From Verrucomicrobiota bacterium (lineage in GTDB: Bacteria; Verrucomicrobiota; Verrucomicrobiia; Opitutales; Opitutaceae), in contig JAEZUE010000070.1 in assembly GCA_023443455.1 (NCBI GenBank), forward strand, positions 1 to 64,000: a stretch of DNA of 64,000 nucleotides, read 5' to 3'. The notes below the pieces were generated by a model. The model was not told where the DNA came from. It did no database searches and worked only from the letters and a program-made list of their open reading frames with translations. The position numbers and the translations under genes are program-made. Positions 42,073-51,228 of the stretch are shown piece after piece. How positions within the stretch are numbered: the stretch's first letter is position 1; every line of letters starts with the position of its first letter.

Positions 42073-42148
42073 GGGGCCGTAGCTCAGTTGGAAGAGCGCC
42101 TCGTTCGCAATGAGGAGGTCAGGGGTTCGATCCCCCTCGGCTCCACCA
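42073..42148 (+). tRNA. tRNA-Ala(CGC)
   Basis: The acceptor stem GGGGCCG (42073-42079) pairs with CGGCTCC (42138-42144, one G-U). Discriminator A and encoded CCA follow. The anticodon loop TTCGCAA gives CGC. D-arm GCTCAGTTGGAAGAGC and T-arm GGGGTTCGATCCCC are standard. A terminator follows within 15 nt. Confidence 0.96.
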
Positions 42149-42160
42149 GGAACCAAAAAA

Positions 42161-42186
42161 AGCCGGCCCACGACGCCGGCTTTTTT
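42161..42186 (+). terminator. Terminator of tRNA-Ala
   Basis: AGCCGGC (42161-42167) and GCCGGCT (42175-42181) enclose a 7-nt loop. Six T follow, and seven A precede it. Confidence 0.85.
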
Positions 42187-42396
42187 GCTGCCCCGAGCCC
42201 GGGTGCTCGACCGCCACTCCGCCAGCGCAACCCCGCGTCCAAACACCGGCGATCTGGCAAGAAGGGCTCGCGGGAGCTCGCAGGCCTATCTTCGAGCTAA
42301 GAAAACGCAGAACTCGGCTTCGACCTTCTACCGCAACGTCCGAGGCATCTCGCTTCACTGCCATCACATGGGGCGCAAGGCCGGCCTTTCTGAGCA

Positions 42397-42430
42397 AAAA
42401 AAAGCGCCGCCCGAAAACGGGCGGCGCCTT
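42397..42430 (-). terminator. Terminator of the rpsB-tsf operon
   Basis: On the minus strand GGCGCCGCCCG pairs with CGGGCGGCGC around a TTTT loop. A run of eight T follows (plus-strand A-tract ending at 42404). It lies 19 nt after the tsf stop. Confidence 0.9.
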
Positions 42431-42448
42431 GTAGAAAAAGTCGCCAGA

Positions 42449-43042
42449 TCAGGCGCCGAGCTGGAAGCGCGCGAAACGACGCACCACCATGTTCTCGCCC
42501 AGCTTGGCGATACGCTCGGTGAGCAGATCCTTCACGCTCACGTCGGCATTCTTCACGAACGGCTGGTCGAGCAGGCAGATCGTCTGGAAGTGCTTCTCGA
42601 GCTTGCCCTCGACGATCTTCTGAACCGCCGCCGGGGGCTTGCCCGCCGCCTGGGAGGCCGCGATCTCACGCTCCTTGGTCAGTTCCTCTTCCGGAACCTG
42701 GTCGCGGCTGACGTACAACGGGCTGGCCGCAGCGATGTGCATGCACAGATCCTTGCAGAGGGCCTTGAAGTCGTCGGTCTTGGCCACGAAGTCGGTCTCG
42801 CAGTTGAGCTCGATCATGACACCGATCTTTCCACCGAGGTGGATATAGCTCTCGATCAGACCCTGATTGGCGGCGCGACCGGCCTTCTTGGCGGCGGAGG
42901 CGACACCCTTCTTGCGCAGGATCGTCTCGGCTTCCTCGAGGTTGCCGTTGGCTTCCACGAGGGCCTTCTTGCAGTCCATCATGCCCGCGGCGGTCTTTTC
43001 GCGCAGGGTGTTGACGAGGGAGGCGGTAATGGGAGTGCTCAT
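42449..43042 (-). CDS. tsf: Elongation factor Ts
   Basis: This is a 197-residue protein. The N-terminal UBA-like domain includes VNTLREKTAAGMMDCKKALVEANGNLEEAETILRKKG. The core has NCETDFVAKTDDFKALCKDLCMHIAA, with the TDFVAK loop that contacts EF-Tu. It is the short form of EF-Ts with a single core domain. It catalyses GDP release from EF-Tu. It follows rpsB after 21 nt in the usual order. Confidence 0.97.
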   Translation of the reverse strand: MSTPITASLVNTLREKTAAGMMDCKKALVEANGNLEEAETILRKKGVASAAKKAGRAANQGLIESYIHLGGKIGVMIELNCETDFVAKTDDFKALCKDLCMHIAAASPLYVSRDQVPEEELTKEREIAASQAAGKPPAAVQKIVEGKLEKHFQTICLLDQPFVKNADVSVKDLLTERIAKLGENMVVRRFARFQLGA

Positions 43043-43063
43043 TTCGAAATACGCTGGTTCGAC

Positions 43064-43894
43064 TTACTTGGAGGCGGGGCGACGCGGGGCGCGCTTCGGG
43101 GCGGCATCGGCGGCGGGCTTGGCTTCGCCGGCGGCACCTTCGCTCCCGGTCTCGGCCGCGCGCTGGGCGGCCGCGGCCTTCTGCTCGGCGGCGCGGGAGG
43201 CCTTGCGGCTGTCGCGTTGGGCCAGACCGGCCTGAATGGCCTCGACGATGACGTCGGTGATGATGCGGACCGACTTCACGGCGTCGTCGTTGCCCGGAAT
43301 CGGATGCGAGACCTTGGTCGGGTCGGAATTGGTGTCGACGAGGGCGATGACCGGAATGCCGCAGCGGTTGCCTTCGGCGACGGCGATGTCCTCGTGGTTG
43401 ACGTCGACGACATACATCGCGGCCGGGATGTCGCCCATCTCCAGGATGCCTTCGAAATTGCGCTGCATGCGGGCCATCTCGCGGCGGATCTTGGACTCCT
43501 CCTTCTTCGGGAGCTTCGCGAGCTCGCCGTCGGTATCCATCTTCTGCCACTTCTTGAACTTGGCCATCGAGCGCTTGATCGTCTCGAAATTGGTCAGCGT
43601 GCCGCCGAGCCAGCGGTTCACCGCGAAGGGCATGCCGGTGGCGGTGGCCGCCTCGCGGAGGATTTCCTGGGCCTGGCGCTTGGTGCCGACCAGGAGGATG
43701 TTCTTCCCGTCCGCCACGTGCTCGGTCACGAACTCCGCGGCCTTGCCGAGCAGTTCGAAGGTCTTCTCGAGATCGACGATCGAAACGCCCTGGCGATGAT
43801 CGAAGATGTACTTCTTCGACTTCGGGTTCCAGCGCTTGGTCTGATGCCCGAAATGCACGCCGGCATCGAGCAGGTCTTTGATGACAATGTTCAT
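43064..43894 (-). CDS. rpsB: 30S ribosomal protein S2
   Basis: This is a 276-residue protein. Diagnostic segments are DLLDAGVHFGHQTKRWNPKSKKYIF, GKNILLVGTKRQAQEILREAA, RWLGGTLTNFETI and VDVNHEDIAVAEGNRCGIPVIALVDTNSDPTKVSHPIPGNDDA. A C-terminal extension rich in Ala, Lys and Arg (about residues 235-276) goes beyond the E. coli length of 241 and is common in this group. It is first in the rpsB-tsf operon. Confidence 0.98.
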   Translation of the reverse strand: MNIVIKDLLDAGVHFGHQTKRWNPKSKKYIFDHRQGVSIVDLEKTFELLGKAAEFVTEHVADGKNILLVGTKRQAQEILREAATATGMPFAVNRWLGGTLTNFETIKRSMAKFKKWQKMDTDGELAKLPKKEESKIRREMARMQRNFEGILEMGDIPAAMYVVDVNHEDIAVAEGNRCGIPVIALVDTNSDPTKVSHPIPGNDDAVKSVRIITDVIVEAIQAGLAQRDSRKASRAAEQKAAAAQRAAETGSEGAAGEAKPAADAAPKRAPRRPASK

Positions 43895-44136
43895 AATCTA
43901 TGGGTCGTCCTACGGTTACCACAGGCCGCCATCGAGGGCTGCCTTGCGACTATCCTTGGGAACAAGGGTTGGTTGTTTTATTGACGTTGCTGCAGAGAAA
44001 GAACGGCCAAAGCACCGGAGTCGGGCCCCGGAGGCAAGCGGGATTTTCTTTTCCTTCGGCCCGGAGGTTCCGGCAAGGCCGCGAAAGATTCATCGGCACG
44101 GTTGACCGCCCGATCACCCAGCCGCTTTCTCGCGCC

Positions 44137-45120
44137 ATGCCGTGGGACGTGCAACTCCGCCAAGGCCTTTACCTGCCGCAGATCGGCTGGTCGCTCGACG
44201 CCCACCGGCCGCAATCGCGCTCGTTCATCTCCCACGCGCATTTCGACCACATGGCCAAGCACAAGCTGACCCTGTGCTCCGAAAAGACCGCCAAGCTCAT
44301 GCACGCCCGCCAACCGGCGCGCCGCGAACTCGTCGCCCTCGCCTTCGAGCACCCGCACGAGCTGGCTCCGGGCTGCCGGGTCACCCTGCTCCCCGCCGGA
44401 CACATCCTCGGCTCGGCCCAGTTCCTCGCCGAGAGCGAACACGGGCGGCTGCTCTACTCCGGCGACTTCAAACTCCGCCCCGGCCGCGCCGCCGAGACAT
44501 GCGTCGTGCCCCGCGCCGACGTGCTGATCATGGAAACGACTTTCGGCCTGCCGAAATACAAACTGCCACCAGCCGAGGAGGTGATCGCCGACATGGTGCG
44601 CTTCTGCCGTGAAACGCTGGCGGCGGGCGCCATTCCGGTGCTGCTCGGCTACAGCCTGGGCAAGGCCCAGGAGATCCTCACCTGCCTCGCCGGTGCCGAG
44701 CTGCCGATCATGCTCCACCCCGAGGTCCACCGGCTCACCCGATTGTGCGCCCACCTCGGCGGCACGTTCCCGGCCTACCAACCTTTCGACTACAAAACCG
44801 CACCGGGACACGTCGTCATCGCGCCGCCGCAGGCGGGCAAACCCTGGCTGGAGCGCCTCGCGCCCCGCCGCACCGCCTTCCTCACCGGCTGGGCGATCGA
44901 CTCGTCGACCAAGTACCGGAGCGGCTGCGACGCCGCGTTCCCGCTCTCCGACCACGCCGACTTCCCGGAGCTGCTCGAACTGGTCGAGCGCGTGCAACCC
45001 AAGCGCGTGATCACCGTGCACGGTTTCGCCGCCGAATTCGCGCAGACCCTACGCGCCCGCGGCGTCGAGGCCTTCGCCATCGGCAAGGAAAACCAGCTCG
45101 AGCTGGGCCTGGGACTCTAG
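44137..45120 (+). CDS. MBL-fold/beta-CASP nuclease (ligase-associated exonuclease type)
   Basis: This is a 327-residue protein. The metal ligands are SHAHFDHM, GHILGSAQF, YSGDFK and SDHADF. A beta-CASP part lies between them, with VLLGYSLGKAQEI. This is the pattern of the small MBL exonucleases often found next to ATP-dependent DNA ligases. No ligase is seen here. ATG 44137 gives the standard start (MPWDVQLRQGLYLPQIGWSLD). The open frame extends upstream into the rpsB leader, but that part is not conserved-looking. It lies divergent from rpsB. Confidence 0.88.
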   Translation: MPWDVQLRQGLYLPQIGWSLDAHRPQSRSFISHAHFDHMAKHKLTLCSEKTAKLMHARQPARRELVALAFEHPHELAPGCRVTLLPAGHILGSAQFLAESEHGRLLYSGDFKLRPGRAAETCVVPRADVLIMETTFGLPKYKLPPAEEVIADMVRFCRETLAAGAIPVLLGYSLGKAQEILTCLAGAELPIMLHPEVHRLTRLCAHLGGTFPAYQPFDYKTAPGHVVIAPPQAGKPWLERLAPRRTAFLTGWAIDSSTKYRSGCDAAFPLSDHADFPELLELVERVQPKRVITVHGFAAEFAQTLRARGVEAFAIGKENQLELGLGL

Positions 45121-45230
45121 GCCATCCGGCAACGTCGGTGCGGTGGCGCTACACCCCGGCACCGATTTTCCACGCCACGGCCTGAATACTTGCCAGCGGC
45201 ACGCCGCTTCCCCGTGCTGGACCGCGCCGT

Positions 45231-46499
45231 ATGCCAAAACCCAATCGCACGCTCTGCGCGCTGCTCGGCCTTGCCGTGCTCGCCCCCACCCTGCTCCACG
45301 CCCAAGGCTCGCTCACCCCGCCCGCCGACACGCCTGCGCCCTCGATGCACTCGCTGGAGCAGATCTACCACCGCCTCGCCGCCGTCGAGACCGCCCAGTC
45401 CGCGCTCGCCGCGGAGCAGCATGCCGCCACCACGCTGCTCGCCGCCGCCAACACCGACCGACTGCGCTGGCGAACGACTGTCGTGGCCCGGACCGAGGGA
45501 ACCACCATCGGCGAACACTGTTCCCTCGCCTTCGACGCGGACGGCCAACCCGCCATCGCCGCGCTCCGCGGGCTGCATCAGTTGGTGCTGTTCCGGTCCA
45601 CCAGCACCGGCTGGGCAGCCGACATCGTCGACGGCCACGCCTACACCGGCCGCTCGGCCTCCCTGGCCTTCGACAGGTCCGGCCGGGCCTGCGTGGCGTT
45701 CCTGCGCGCCAACGACGCCGACCTGATGTTCGCCATGCGCTACAGCGGCGGTTGGGACATACGCACCATCGACACCGAGGCCAGCAGCCAGGACCACACC
45801 GTCGCGTTGGCGCTCGACCCCGCGGGCAACCCCGCGATCGCGTACCAGAAATTCGTCGACACGAATTTCCAGCACAAGGTGGCCGTGGTCCGCTCGCCCG
45901 CCGAGGGCAACTGGGGCACCCCGGCGGTCTACGACCCGGGCAGGCAGCTCGGACTCGCCGTCGACCTGGCATTCGAGGCCAACCGCACCCCGATCGCAGT
46001 CTTCCACAATGCCAGCCAGCACACCCTGATGTGGGGCCGCCCGGGCAACACCTCCGCGTGGAGCAGCACCGGCACCATCGATACCGGAGTCGGCCCCCAC
46101 CTCTCTGTCGCCCTCGCCCCCAACGGCCAACCCGCAGTCGCCTACTACGACACCACCAACAAACGTCTGAAGTTCGCCCGCCGCAACGGCACGACCTGGA
46201 CCACCATGGTCGTCGACGAAACCGCCGACACCGATGTCGGCACCCGCTGCAGTCTGGCCTTCGGGCCCGACGGGCAACCCGCCATCGCCTACTACGACGC
46301 CACCAATTGCAACGTGAAGTTCGCCCGGGCCAACGCCCAGACCTGGAACTCGTGGACCATCTCCACCCCAGCCGCCACCGGCGATGTGGGCACCTACCTC
46401 GATCTCGCCTTCGGCCCCGACGGACTGCCGGCCATCGCCTACTACGACGCCACGAACAAAGCGCTCAAACTCGTCCGCCGCGTCCTATCCTCCGAGTAA
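45231..46499 (+). CDS. Exported beta-propeller-like protein, first of a tandem paralogue pair
   Basis: This is a 422-residue protein. A signal peptide (LCALLGLAVLAPTLLHAQ) is followed by a short helical region (APSMHSLEQIYHRLAAVETAQSALAAEQ) and then about six blades of a repeat such as SLAFGPDGQPAIAYYDATN and LDLAFGPDGLPAIAYYDATN. The repeat resembles sialidase/FG-GAP-type propellers, with no catalytic residues I can name. It is likely a surface or secreted adhesive or scaffold protein. The next gene, 13 nt downstream, is a paralogue. Both keep 'SLEQI...L' in front of the propeller. Confidence 0.75.
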   Translation: MPKPNRTLCALLGLAVLAPTLLHAQGSLTPPADTPAPSMHSLEQIYHRLAAVETAQSALAAEQHAATTLLAAANTDRLRWRTTVVARTEGTTIGEHCSLAFDADGQPAIAALRGLHQLVLFRSTSTGWAADIVDGHAYTGRSASLAFDRSGRACVAFLRANDADLMFAMRYSGGWDIRTIDTEASSQDHTVALALDPAGNPAIAYQKFVDTNFQHKVAVVRSPAEGNWGTPAVYDPGRQLGLAVDLAFEANRTPIAVFHNASQHTLMWGRPGNTSAWSSTGTIDTGVGPHLSVALAPNGQPAVAYYDTTNKRLKFARRNGTTWTTMVVDETADTDVGTRCSLAFGPDGQPAIAYYDATNCNVKFARANAQTWNSWTISTPAATGDVGTYLDLAFGPDGLPAIAYYDATNKALKLVRRVLSSE

Positions 46500-46512
46500 A
46501 CCGCCTCCCACC

Positions 46513-47769
46513 ATGCCTCTCCTTCTTCGTACCACCCCGTTCCTCTTCGCCGTGGGCACCCTGCTCGGCCAGGGCGCGCTAGCCCCGAGCGACGCCCCCG
46601 CCCCGACCCAATACTCGCTCGAGCAAATCTGGGAACTCGTCGGCCGGCTCGAGGCCAACAACACCCAACTGCGCGCGGCCCACACCTCCCAGCAACGCCT
46701 CATCTCCGCGCTCATGGCCAACCAACTCGCCTGGCAGGTCGAGTCCGTGCGCACGTATTCGGGTGATGAAACCGGCGAGGCCTATGCCTACACCGACCTC
46801 GCCCTCGGCCCCGACGGCGAACCCACCATCGCGTATCACGAGATCGATGGCACCTACTTCCTCAACGCCCAGCATTCGATTCTCGGCTGGGAATCGACCT
46901 TCAGCGCCTACAACCAGTTCCTCGGCACCTTCGCCAACATCGCCTTTCTGCCCGACGGCACCCGCGTCGCCGCCTGCTACGACTCGTACGACGGTGACCT
47001 GGTTTTCACCCGCCAGAACGGCCCGTTCAGCTGGGGGGTCTCCGATGTCGATACCGCGGGCGACGTCGGCCAATTCGCGAGCATGGCGATAGCACCCGAT
47101 GGCCACCCCGCCATCGCCTACTACGACGCGACCAACAAGGACCTCAAATACGCAAGGCACAACGGCACCACCTGGACGACCGAGACCATCGCCGCCGCCT
47201 ACACCCAGACCGGCACCGGCACCCTTGTCGACGACATCGGCACCTACGCCGAACTCGTCTTTTTCGAGGGGCGCCCGCTCATCGCCTGCCTGGAAGCGGG
47301 CAGGGTCGCACCCATCTTGGCCTGCTACCGTTTCGACGGCTCGGCCTGGCAACGCGAACAGGTCGTCACTTCCGTCTTCGGCTTCGCCGGTTTGAGCATG
47401 GCCCTCGACTCCGTCGGTGCGCCCAACATCGCCTACGGCTCAAACGGCACGATCTACCGCGCCAGCCGCAACCCTTCCGGCAACTGGGGCTACACCTCCA
47501 GCGGCAACTACGGCGAGTTCCCCTCGATGGCCCTCGCACCCGATGGAAACTTCGCCATCGCCTACCGCGACACCAGCGACGGTTCGCTCAAGTTCGACCA
47601 TCCCAACTCCGGCGGCTATGCCACCACCACCATTGTCGATTTCGGACCCGACAACGGCTACTACCCCTCGCTCGTCTTCGGCGCCGACGGCCTTCCGCGG
47701 ATCGCCTACTACGACAACACGAGCCGCTCGGTGAAGTACGCCCACCGCGGAATCTATCGCGAGAAATAG
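46513..47769 (+). CDS. Exported beta-propeller-like protein, second of a tandem paralogue pair
   Basis: This is a 418-residue protein. A signal peptide (LLRTTPFLFAVGTLLGQGALA) is followed by APTQYSLEQIWELVGRLEANNTQLRAAHTSQQRL (helical) and the same propeller repeat (SMAIAPDGHPAIAYYDATN, SMALAPDGNFAIAYRDTSDGSLKF, LVFGADGLPRIAYYDNTSRSVKYA). It is closely related to the preceding gene, and the pair is likely co-transcribed. ATG 46513 starts the signal peptide; an open frame from 46384 is not a real start. Function unknown. Confidence 0.75.
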   Translation: MPLLLRTTPFLFAVGTLLGQGALAPSDAPAPTQYSLEQIWELVGRLEANNTQLRAAHTSQQRLISALMANQLAWQVESVRTYSGDETGEAYAYTDLALGPDGEPTIAYHEIDGTYFLNAQHSILGWESTFSAYNQFLGTFANIAFLPDGTRVAACYDSYDGDLVFTRQNGPFSWGVSDVDTAGDVGQFASMAIAPDGHPAIAYYDATNKDLKYARHNGTTWTTETIAAAYTQTGTGTLVDDIGTYAELVFFEGRPLIACLEAGRVAPILACYRFDGSAWQREQVVTSVFGFAGLSMALDSVGAPNIAYGSNGTIYRASRNPSGNWGYTSSGNYGEFPSMALAPDGNFAIAYRDTSDGSLKFDHPNSGGYATTTIVDFGPDNGYYPSLVFGADGLPRIAYYDNTSRSVKYAHRGIYREK

Positions 47770-47852
47770 CCGGCCATCCCCCGCGCCGTCCGCCGAGAGA
47801 TTCCGCGCTCGCGCACCGAACAGCCGCGGCGTTTGCTGGTCCCAACACCATC

Positions 47853-48662
47853 ATGCGCCGCGCCCTGTTCGCTCTCCTGTTCGCCGTCGCCCCGTGGATC
47901 GCCTCCGCCGAGGAGGCCGCCGTAGCCTCGACGGTCGATTTCATCCGCCCCGGCGAGGTGCTCGAGCTGCGCATGACCTACGGCATCCTCGGCACCGCCG
48001 GCACGACCCGCATCGAGACCACCGAGGAAACCACCGACGCCGGACGGCAGTTCCGCATCAAGGTCGCCACCCATAGTCGCGGACTGGTCGATACCATCTA
48101 CCCCATCGTCAACGACTCCGAGTCCGTGCTCGACGCCACCACCGGCCGCCCGCTCGCCGTCACCATCCGGGGCCGCAGCGGCAAACGCCTCACCGAGAAG
48201 ACCACCACCTTCGACTACGAAAAGGGCGAGGCCGTGCACCTGAACACCATCCGCCCCCACCACAACGCCACCGTCCCCCTGCCCGCCGAGCCCGCCTACG
48301 ACCTGATGGTCGCCATGATGCAGGCCCGCGAATGGAACCTGCGTCCCGGCGACTCCCGCCGCGTGCTCTGCGTCAACGACGAGGACTTCTTCACCATCGA
48401 GGTCACCGCCCTGAAGGACGAGCGCGTGAAGACCCCCGCCGGCACCTTCGACGCCGTCGTGCTCGAACCCACGCAGGTCGCCGGAAAACCCGCCTCCTTC
48501 TTCAGGAAAGGCGGCTCGCTCAAGGTGTGGATCTCGAAGGGCGAACGCCCTCAGATCGTCCGACTGGATACGCGGATGAAATTCGGCACGATCGTGGCCG
48601 TGCTGACCCGGGACGAGGTCGCGCGTGCCGCGCCGCCGCCGGCGGATCCGGCCACCGACTAG
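47853..48662 (+). CDS. DUF3108-domain exported protein
   Basis: This is a 269-residue protein. A signal peptide (ALFALLFAVAPWIASA) is followed by the DUF3108 fold: FIRPGEVLELRMTYGILGTAGTTRIETTEE, FDYEKGEAVHLNTIRPHHNATVPL, YDLMVAMMQAREWNLRPGDSRRVLCVNDEDFF and KVWISKGERPQIVRLDTRMKFGTIVAVL. The family is periplasmic, often near lipoprotein or polysaccharide genes, with no known activity. Its last 4 nt overlap the end of the convergent glycosylase gene. Confidence 0.85.
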   Translation: MRRALFALLFAVAPWIASAEEAAVASTVDFIRPGEVLELRMTYGILGTAGTTRIETTEETTDAGRQFRIKVATHSRGLVDTIYPIVNDSESVLDATTGRPLAVTIRGRSGKRLTEKTTTFDYEKGEAVHLNTIRPHHNATVPLPAEPAYDLMVAMMQAREWNLRPGDSRRVLCVNDEDFFTIEVTALKDERVKTPAGTFDAVVLEPTQVAGKPASFFRKGGSLKVWISKGERPQIVRLDTRMKFGTIVAVLTRDEVARAAPPPADPATD

Positions 48663-49252
48663 CCCCCCGCCGACCGGGCGACCAGTTCCGCGACCCGCTC
48701 GGGTTCGACCACGAATCGCCAGGGTTTCGCCGCCCAGACCGGACCGGCGAAATCCACCCCGATGCGGGCCGTCGCCCGTACCCAACGCGCCGGCACCCGC
48801 ACCCCGCGGTCCTCCACATGCAGGCCACTCGACGGCACGGCCTCCGCACCGTCGAGCCGCCGATCGATGCGCAGCGCCCTGGTCAACCGCCCGGGACCCG
48901 ACGCCCCGGCCACACCGCGGATCAGCACCGCCGCCGGCCAGTCCGCCGGCCCCACCACGAGGTTGAGCATCTCGTGCACCCCGTAACATAGGTACACATA
49001 CCAGCAGCCGCCCGGCCGGTACATGGTGGCGGTACGCGCCGTCCGCCCCACCCGCGCGTGGCAGGCCAGATCGCGCTCGCCGTCGTAGGCCTCGACCTCG
49101 GTGATCGGCCACGCCTCGGCGACGCCGTCGATCGTGCGCACCAGATATTTGCCGAGCAGCGCCCGCGCCTGCCGCACCGTGCCCCGCACCCGCCAGTGCC
49201 CGGGGTCGATCACCGGCCAAGGGCGAGGAAACACGTTTGCCGCAGGACGCAT
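48659..49252 (-). CDS. DNA-3-methyladenine glycosylase (AAG/MPG family)
   Basis: This is a 197-residue protein from ATG 49252; ATG 49276 in the same frame would add 8. Diagnostic blocks are ARALLGKYLVRTIDGVAEAWPITEVEAYDGERDLACHARVGRTARTATMY (spanning the catalytic Glu in TEVEAY), GCWYVYLCYGVHEMLNLVV and GPGRLTRALRI. It removes alkylated or deaminated purines in base-excision repair. It lies divergent from a PfkB kinase gene and converges with the DUF3108 gene. Confidence 0.93.
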   Translation of the reverse strand: MRPAANVFPRPWPVIDPGHWRVRGTVRQARALLGKYLVRTIDGVAEAWPITEVEAYDGERDLACHARVGRTARTATMYRPGGCWYVYLCYGVHEMLNLVVGPADWPAAVLIRGVAGASGPGRLTRALRIDRRLDGAEAVPSSGLHVEDRGVRVPARWVRATARIGVDFAGPVWAAKPWRFVVEPERVAELVARSAGG

Positions 49253-49304
49253 CGCCCCGCAAAGTGCCGCCGCCATCCGCGGAATCCACCCAAATCAGCC
49301 GACC

Positions 49305-50207
49305 ATGCCCCGCATCCTTACCCTCACCGCCAACCTTCTCTGGGAACAGACCATGCAGTTCCACGAGTGGCAACCCAACCGCACCCAGCGCGCCTCGCGC
49401 ACCACCCATCAGGTCGGAGGCAAGGGCATCAATGTCGCCAAGATGCTCGCACGCCTCGGCGCCGACCACGCCGCGGTCTGCTTCCCCGCCGGCCCGACCG
49501 GCGCGCTGGTCGAGGCCTGGCTGCGCGAACGCGGCTTCTCCCTGCGCACCTTTTCCGGCGCCGGGCCCGAGACCCGCAGCGGCGTCGTCATCCGCAGCAC
49601 CCGCACCGAGACCACCTTTCTCGGCCCCGACAAGCCGCTCGATCCGGGCACGGTGCGGGCCGCGGCCGCGACTCTCGCCGCCGACTCCGCCGACGAGGTG
49701 CTCGCCGTCTGCGGCAGCATCCCCGGCTGGGAGGGCGCGACCGGCGCCGCCTTCCGCGAACTGTTCGAGCAGTGGCGCGGCCCCATCGTGGCCGACACCT
49801 ACGGCGCCCCGCTCAAATGGCTCGTCGAGAAGCCGCTCGCCTTGGTGAAGATCAACCGCGACGAATTCGACCGGCTCGTGCCGCCGGCCCCCGGCGACAA
49901 GTCCGAACTGGCGTTCTCCATGCGCCTCGCCGAGACCGCCGCCCACTCCCCGGTCGGCGCCTGGATCATCAGCGACGGAGCCAAGCCCGTGTGGTGCGCG
50001 CTCAAGGACGGCACCACCAGCACGCTGCGCCCGCCCCCCATCCGCGAGGTCTCGGCCACCGGCTCCGGCGACGTCCTGCTCGCGGCTTTGCTCCACGCCC
50101 ATTTCAACCTCGGCCATTCCTGGACCGAGGCGCTCGCCTACGCCCTGCCCCTCGCCTCCGCCAACGCCGCCCACGAGGGCATCGCCGACTTCCCCGCGGT
50201 CTCCTGA
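49305..50207 (+). CDS. PfkB-family carbohydrate kinase (1-phosphofructokinase-like)
   Basis: This is a 300-residue protein. The PfkB signature with the active-site base is in VSATGSGDVLLAALLHAHF (Asp within GSGD). The N-terminal substrate part contains TTHQVGGKGINVAKMLARLGADHAAVCF. The overall pattern is closest to the 1-phosphofructokinase/tagatose-6-phosphate kinase group, but the sugar cannot be read. The start MPRILTLTANLLWE is preferred to earlier in-frame codons inside the divergent glycosylase gene. Confidence 0.85.
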   Translation: MPRILTLTANLLWEQTMQFHEWQPNRTQRASRTTHQVGGKGINVAKMLARLGADHAAVCFPAGPTGALVEAWLRERGFSLRTFSGAGPETRSGVVIRSTRTETTFLGPDKPLDPGTVRAAAATLAADSADEVLAVCGSIPGWEGATGAAFRELFEQWRGPIVADTYGAPLKWLVEKPLALVKINRDEFDRLVPPAPGDKSELAFSMRLAETAAHSPVGAWIISDGAKPVWCALKDGTTSTLRPPPIREVSATGSGDVLLAALLHAHFNLGHSWTEALAYALPLASANAAHEGIADFPAVS

Positions 50208-50391
50208 TCCCAAACCGAACTGAACCTTTCGGCGCGGCGCAGGTCTCAACGCGCAACTACGCGAAGCTCCGGCTTCGTGCGAAAAGCCCGTATTTTGGCC
50301 CTTCTCCGGATCGGCATTCCTTGCAGTAGCCCGACCAAGTCCCCATCAAACCTTTCGCTGCCCACACCACCACAAACCTACTCTCCGCACC

Positions 50392-51087
50392 ATGAAACGT
50401 GGCGTCATCATCACTGTCATCGTCCTGCTCCTCGCCCTTGGCGGCTACTTCGTCTACCAGTCCCACGCCGACAAGGTCGCCCGTGAACAGGAGGCCCAAC
50501 GCACCGCCCTCGCCGCCCAGGAGGCCGAACGCACCCGCCTCGAAGCCCAACGCAAGGCCGAGGCCGAAGCCGAAGCCAAACGCCTCGCCGATTTGAAGGC
50601 GAAGCAGGAGGCCGAAGAGGCCGCCCGCCGCGCCGAGACCGCACGGCTCGAACGCGAAGCCGCCGAGAAAGCCCGCCTCGCCGCCGCAGCCGAAGCCAAA
50701 CGCCTCGCTGCCGAGGCCGAAGCCCGCCGCCTGGCCGCCGAGCAAGCCGAACTCGAAGCCAAGCGCCTGGCCGCGCTTCGCGAGCAGGATACCGCCGAAG
50801 CCGAAGCCAAACGCCTCGCCGCCATCAAGGCGCTCGAAGACGAAGAGGCCGCTCGCCGGGCCGCCGAAGAGGACCGCGAACGCGCCCGCCTGGCCGCCCT
50901 GAAACGCCAGCAAGAACTCGACGCCCTTGCCGCGCTCAAGAAACGCATCGAGGTCGGCCGCATTGTCTTCCCCGACGACTACAAGCGCCGCCGCCACTAT
51001 TACATGGGGGTCGAACTCATGAATGAAGGCCGCCTCGCCATCCCCGAAGGTTACGGCCATGAAGTCGAGGCGACGCCCGCGAAGTAA
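50392..51087 (+). CDS. Membrane-anchored coiled-coil protein (TolA-like middle)
   Basis: This is a 231-residue protein. One N-terminal membrane helix (VIITVIVLLLALGGYFVYQ) is followed by a long Ala/Glu/Lys/Arg helix (about 27-195) with repeats such as AEAEAKRLA, and a short folded end (VGRIVFPDDYKRRRHYYMGVELMNEGRLAIPEGYGHEV). The middle looks like TolA domain II, but the C-terminal TolA domain is missing. A role in spanning the periplasm is inferred only from this shape. A terminator lies 25 nt after the stop. Confidence 0.75.
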   Translation: MKRGVIITVIVLLLALGGYFVYQSHADKVAREQEAQRTALAAQEAERTRLEAQRKAEAEAEAKRLADLKAKQEAEEAARRAETARLEREAAEKARLAAAAEAKRLAAEAEARRLAAEQAELEAKRLAALREQDTAEAEAKRLAAIKALEDEEAARRAAEEDRERARLAALKRQQELDALAALKKRIEVGRIVFPDDYKRRRHYYMGVELMNEGRLAIPEGYGHEVEATPAK

Positions 51088-51111
51088 CGCGCGCCCCTTC
51101 TCCGCTCTCGA

Positions 51112-51140
51112 AAACCGGCCCGATTCGGGCCGGTTTTTTT
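51112..51140 (+). terminator. Terminator after the coiled-coil gene
   Basis: AAACCGGCCC (51112-51121) pairs with GGGCCGGTTT (51127-51136) around GATTC. A T-tract runs on to 51140. Confidence 0.9.
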
Positions 51141-51228
51141 GTGCCCAGCTACCCAACCAGCCCCCGCGAAGCCCCACCCCCACTCCGGCCGGCCGCGGAC
51201 AAGTCTGAAAACGGCAGATCGGACAGGT

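Larger units (their letters stand above)
42149..42448. other. 300-nt gap between tRNA-Ala and tsf
   Basis: The gap holds the tRNA-Ala terminator (42161-42186) and the rpsB-tsf terminator (42397-42430). The 210 nt between them show no convincing gene or repeat. Confidence 0.6.

Noticed and set aside
47754..50249. 831-codon minus-strand frame across the DUF3108, glycosylase and PfkB region
   Set aside because: It overlaps three recognisable genes in other frames and has low-complexity composition.
50560..50880. Short repeated units resembling a tandem repeat or CRISPR
   Set aside because: They are codon repeats of an Ala/Glu/Lys coiled coil; there are no regular spacers.
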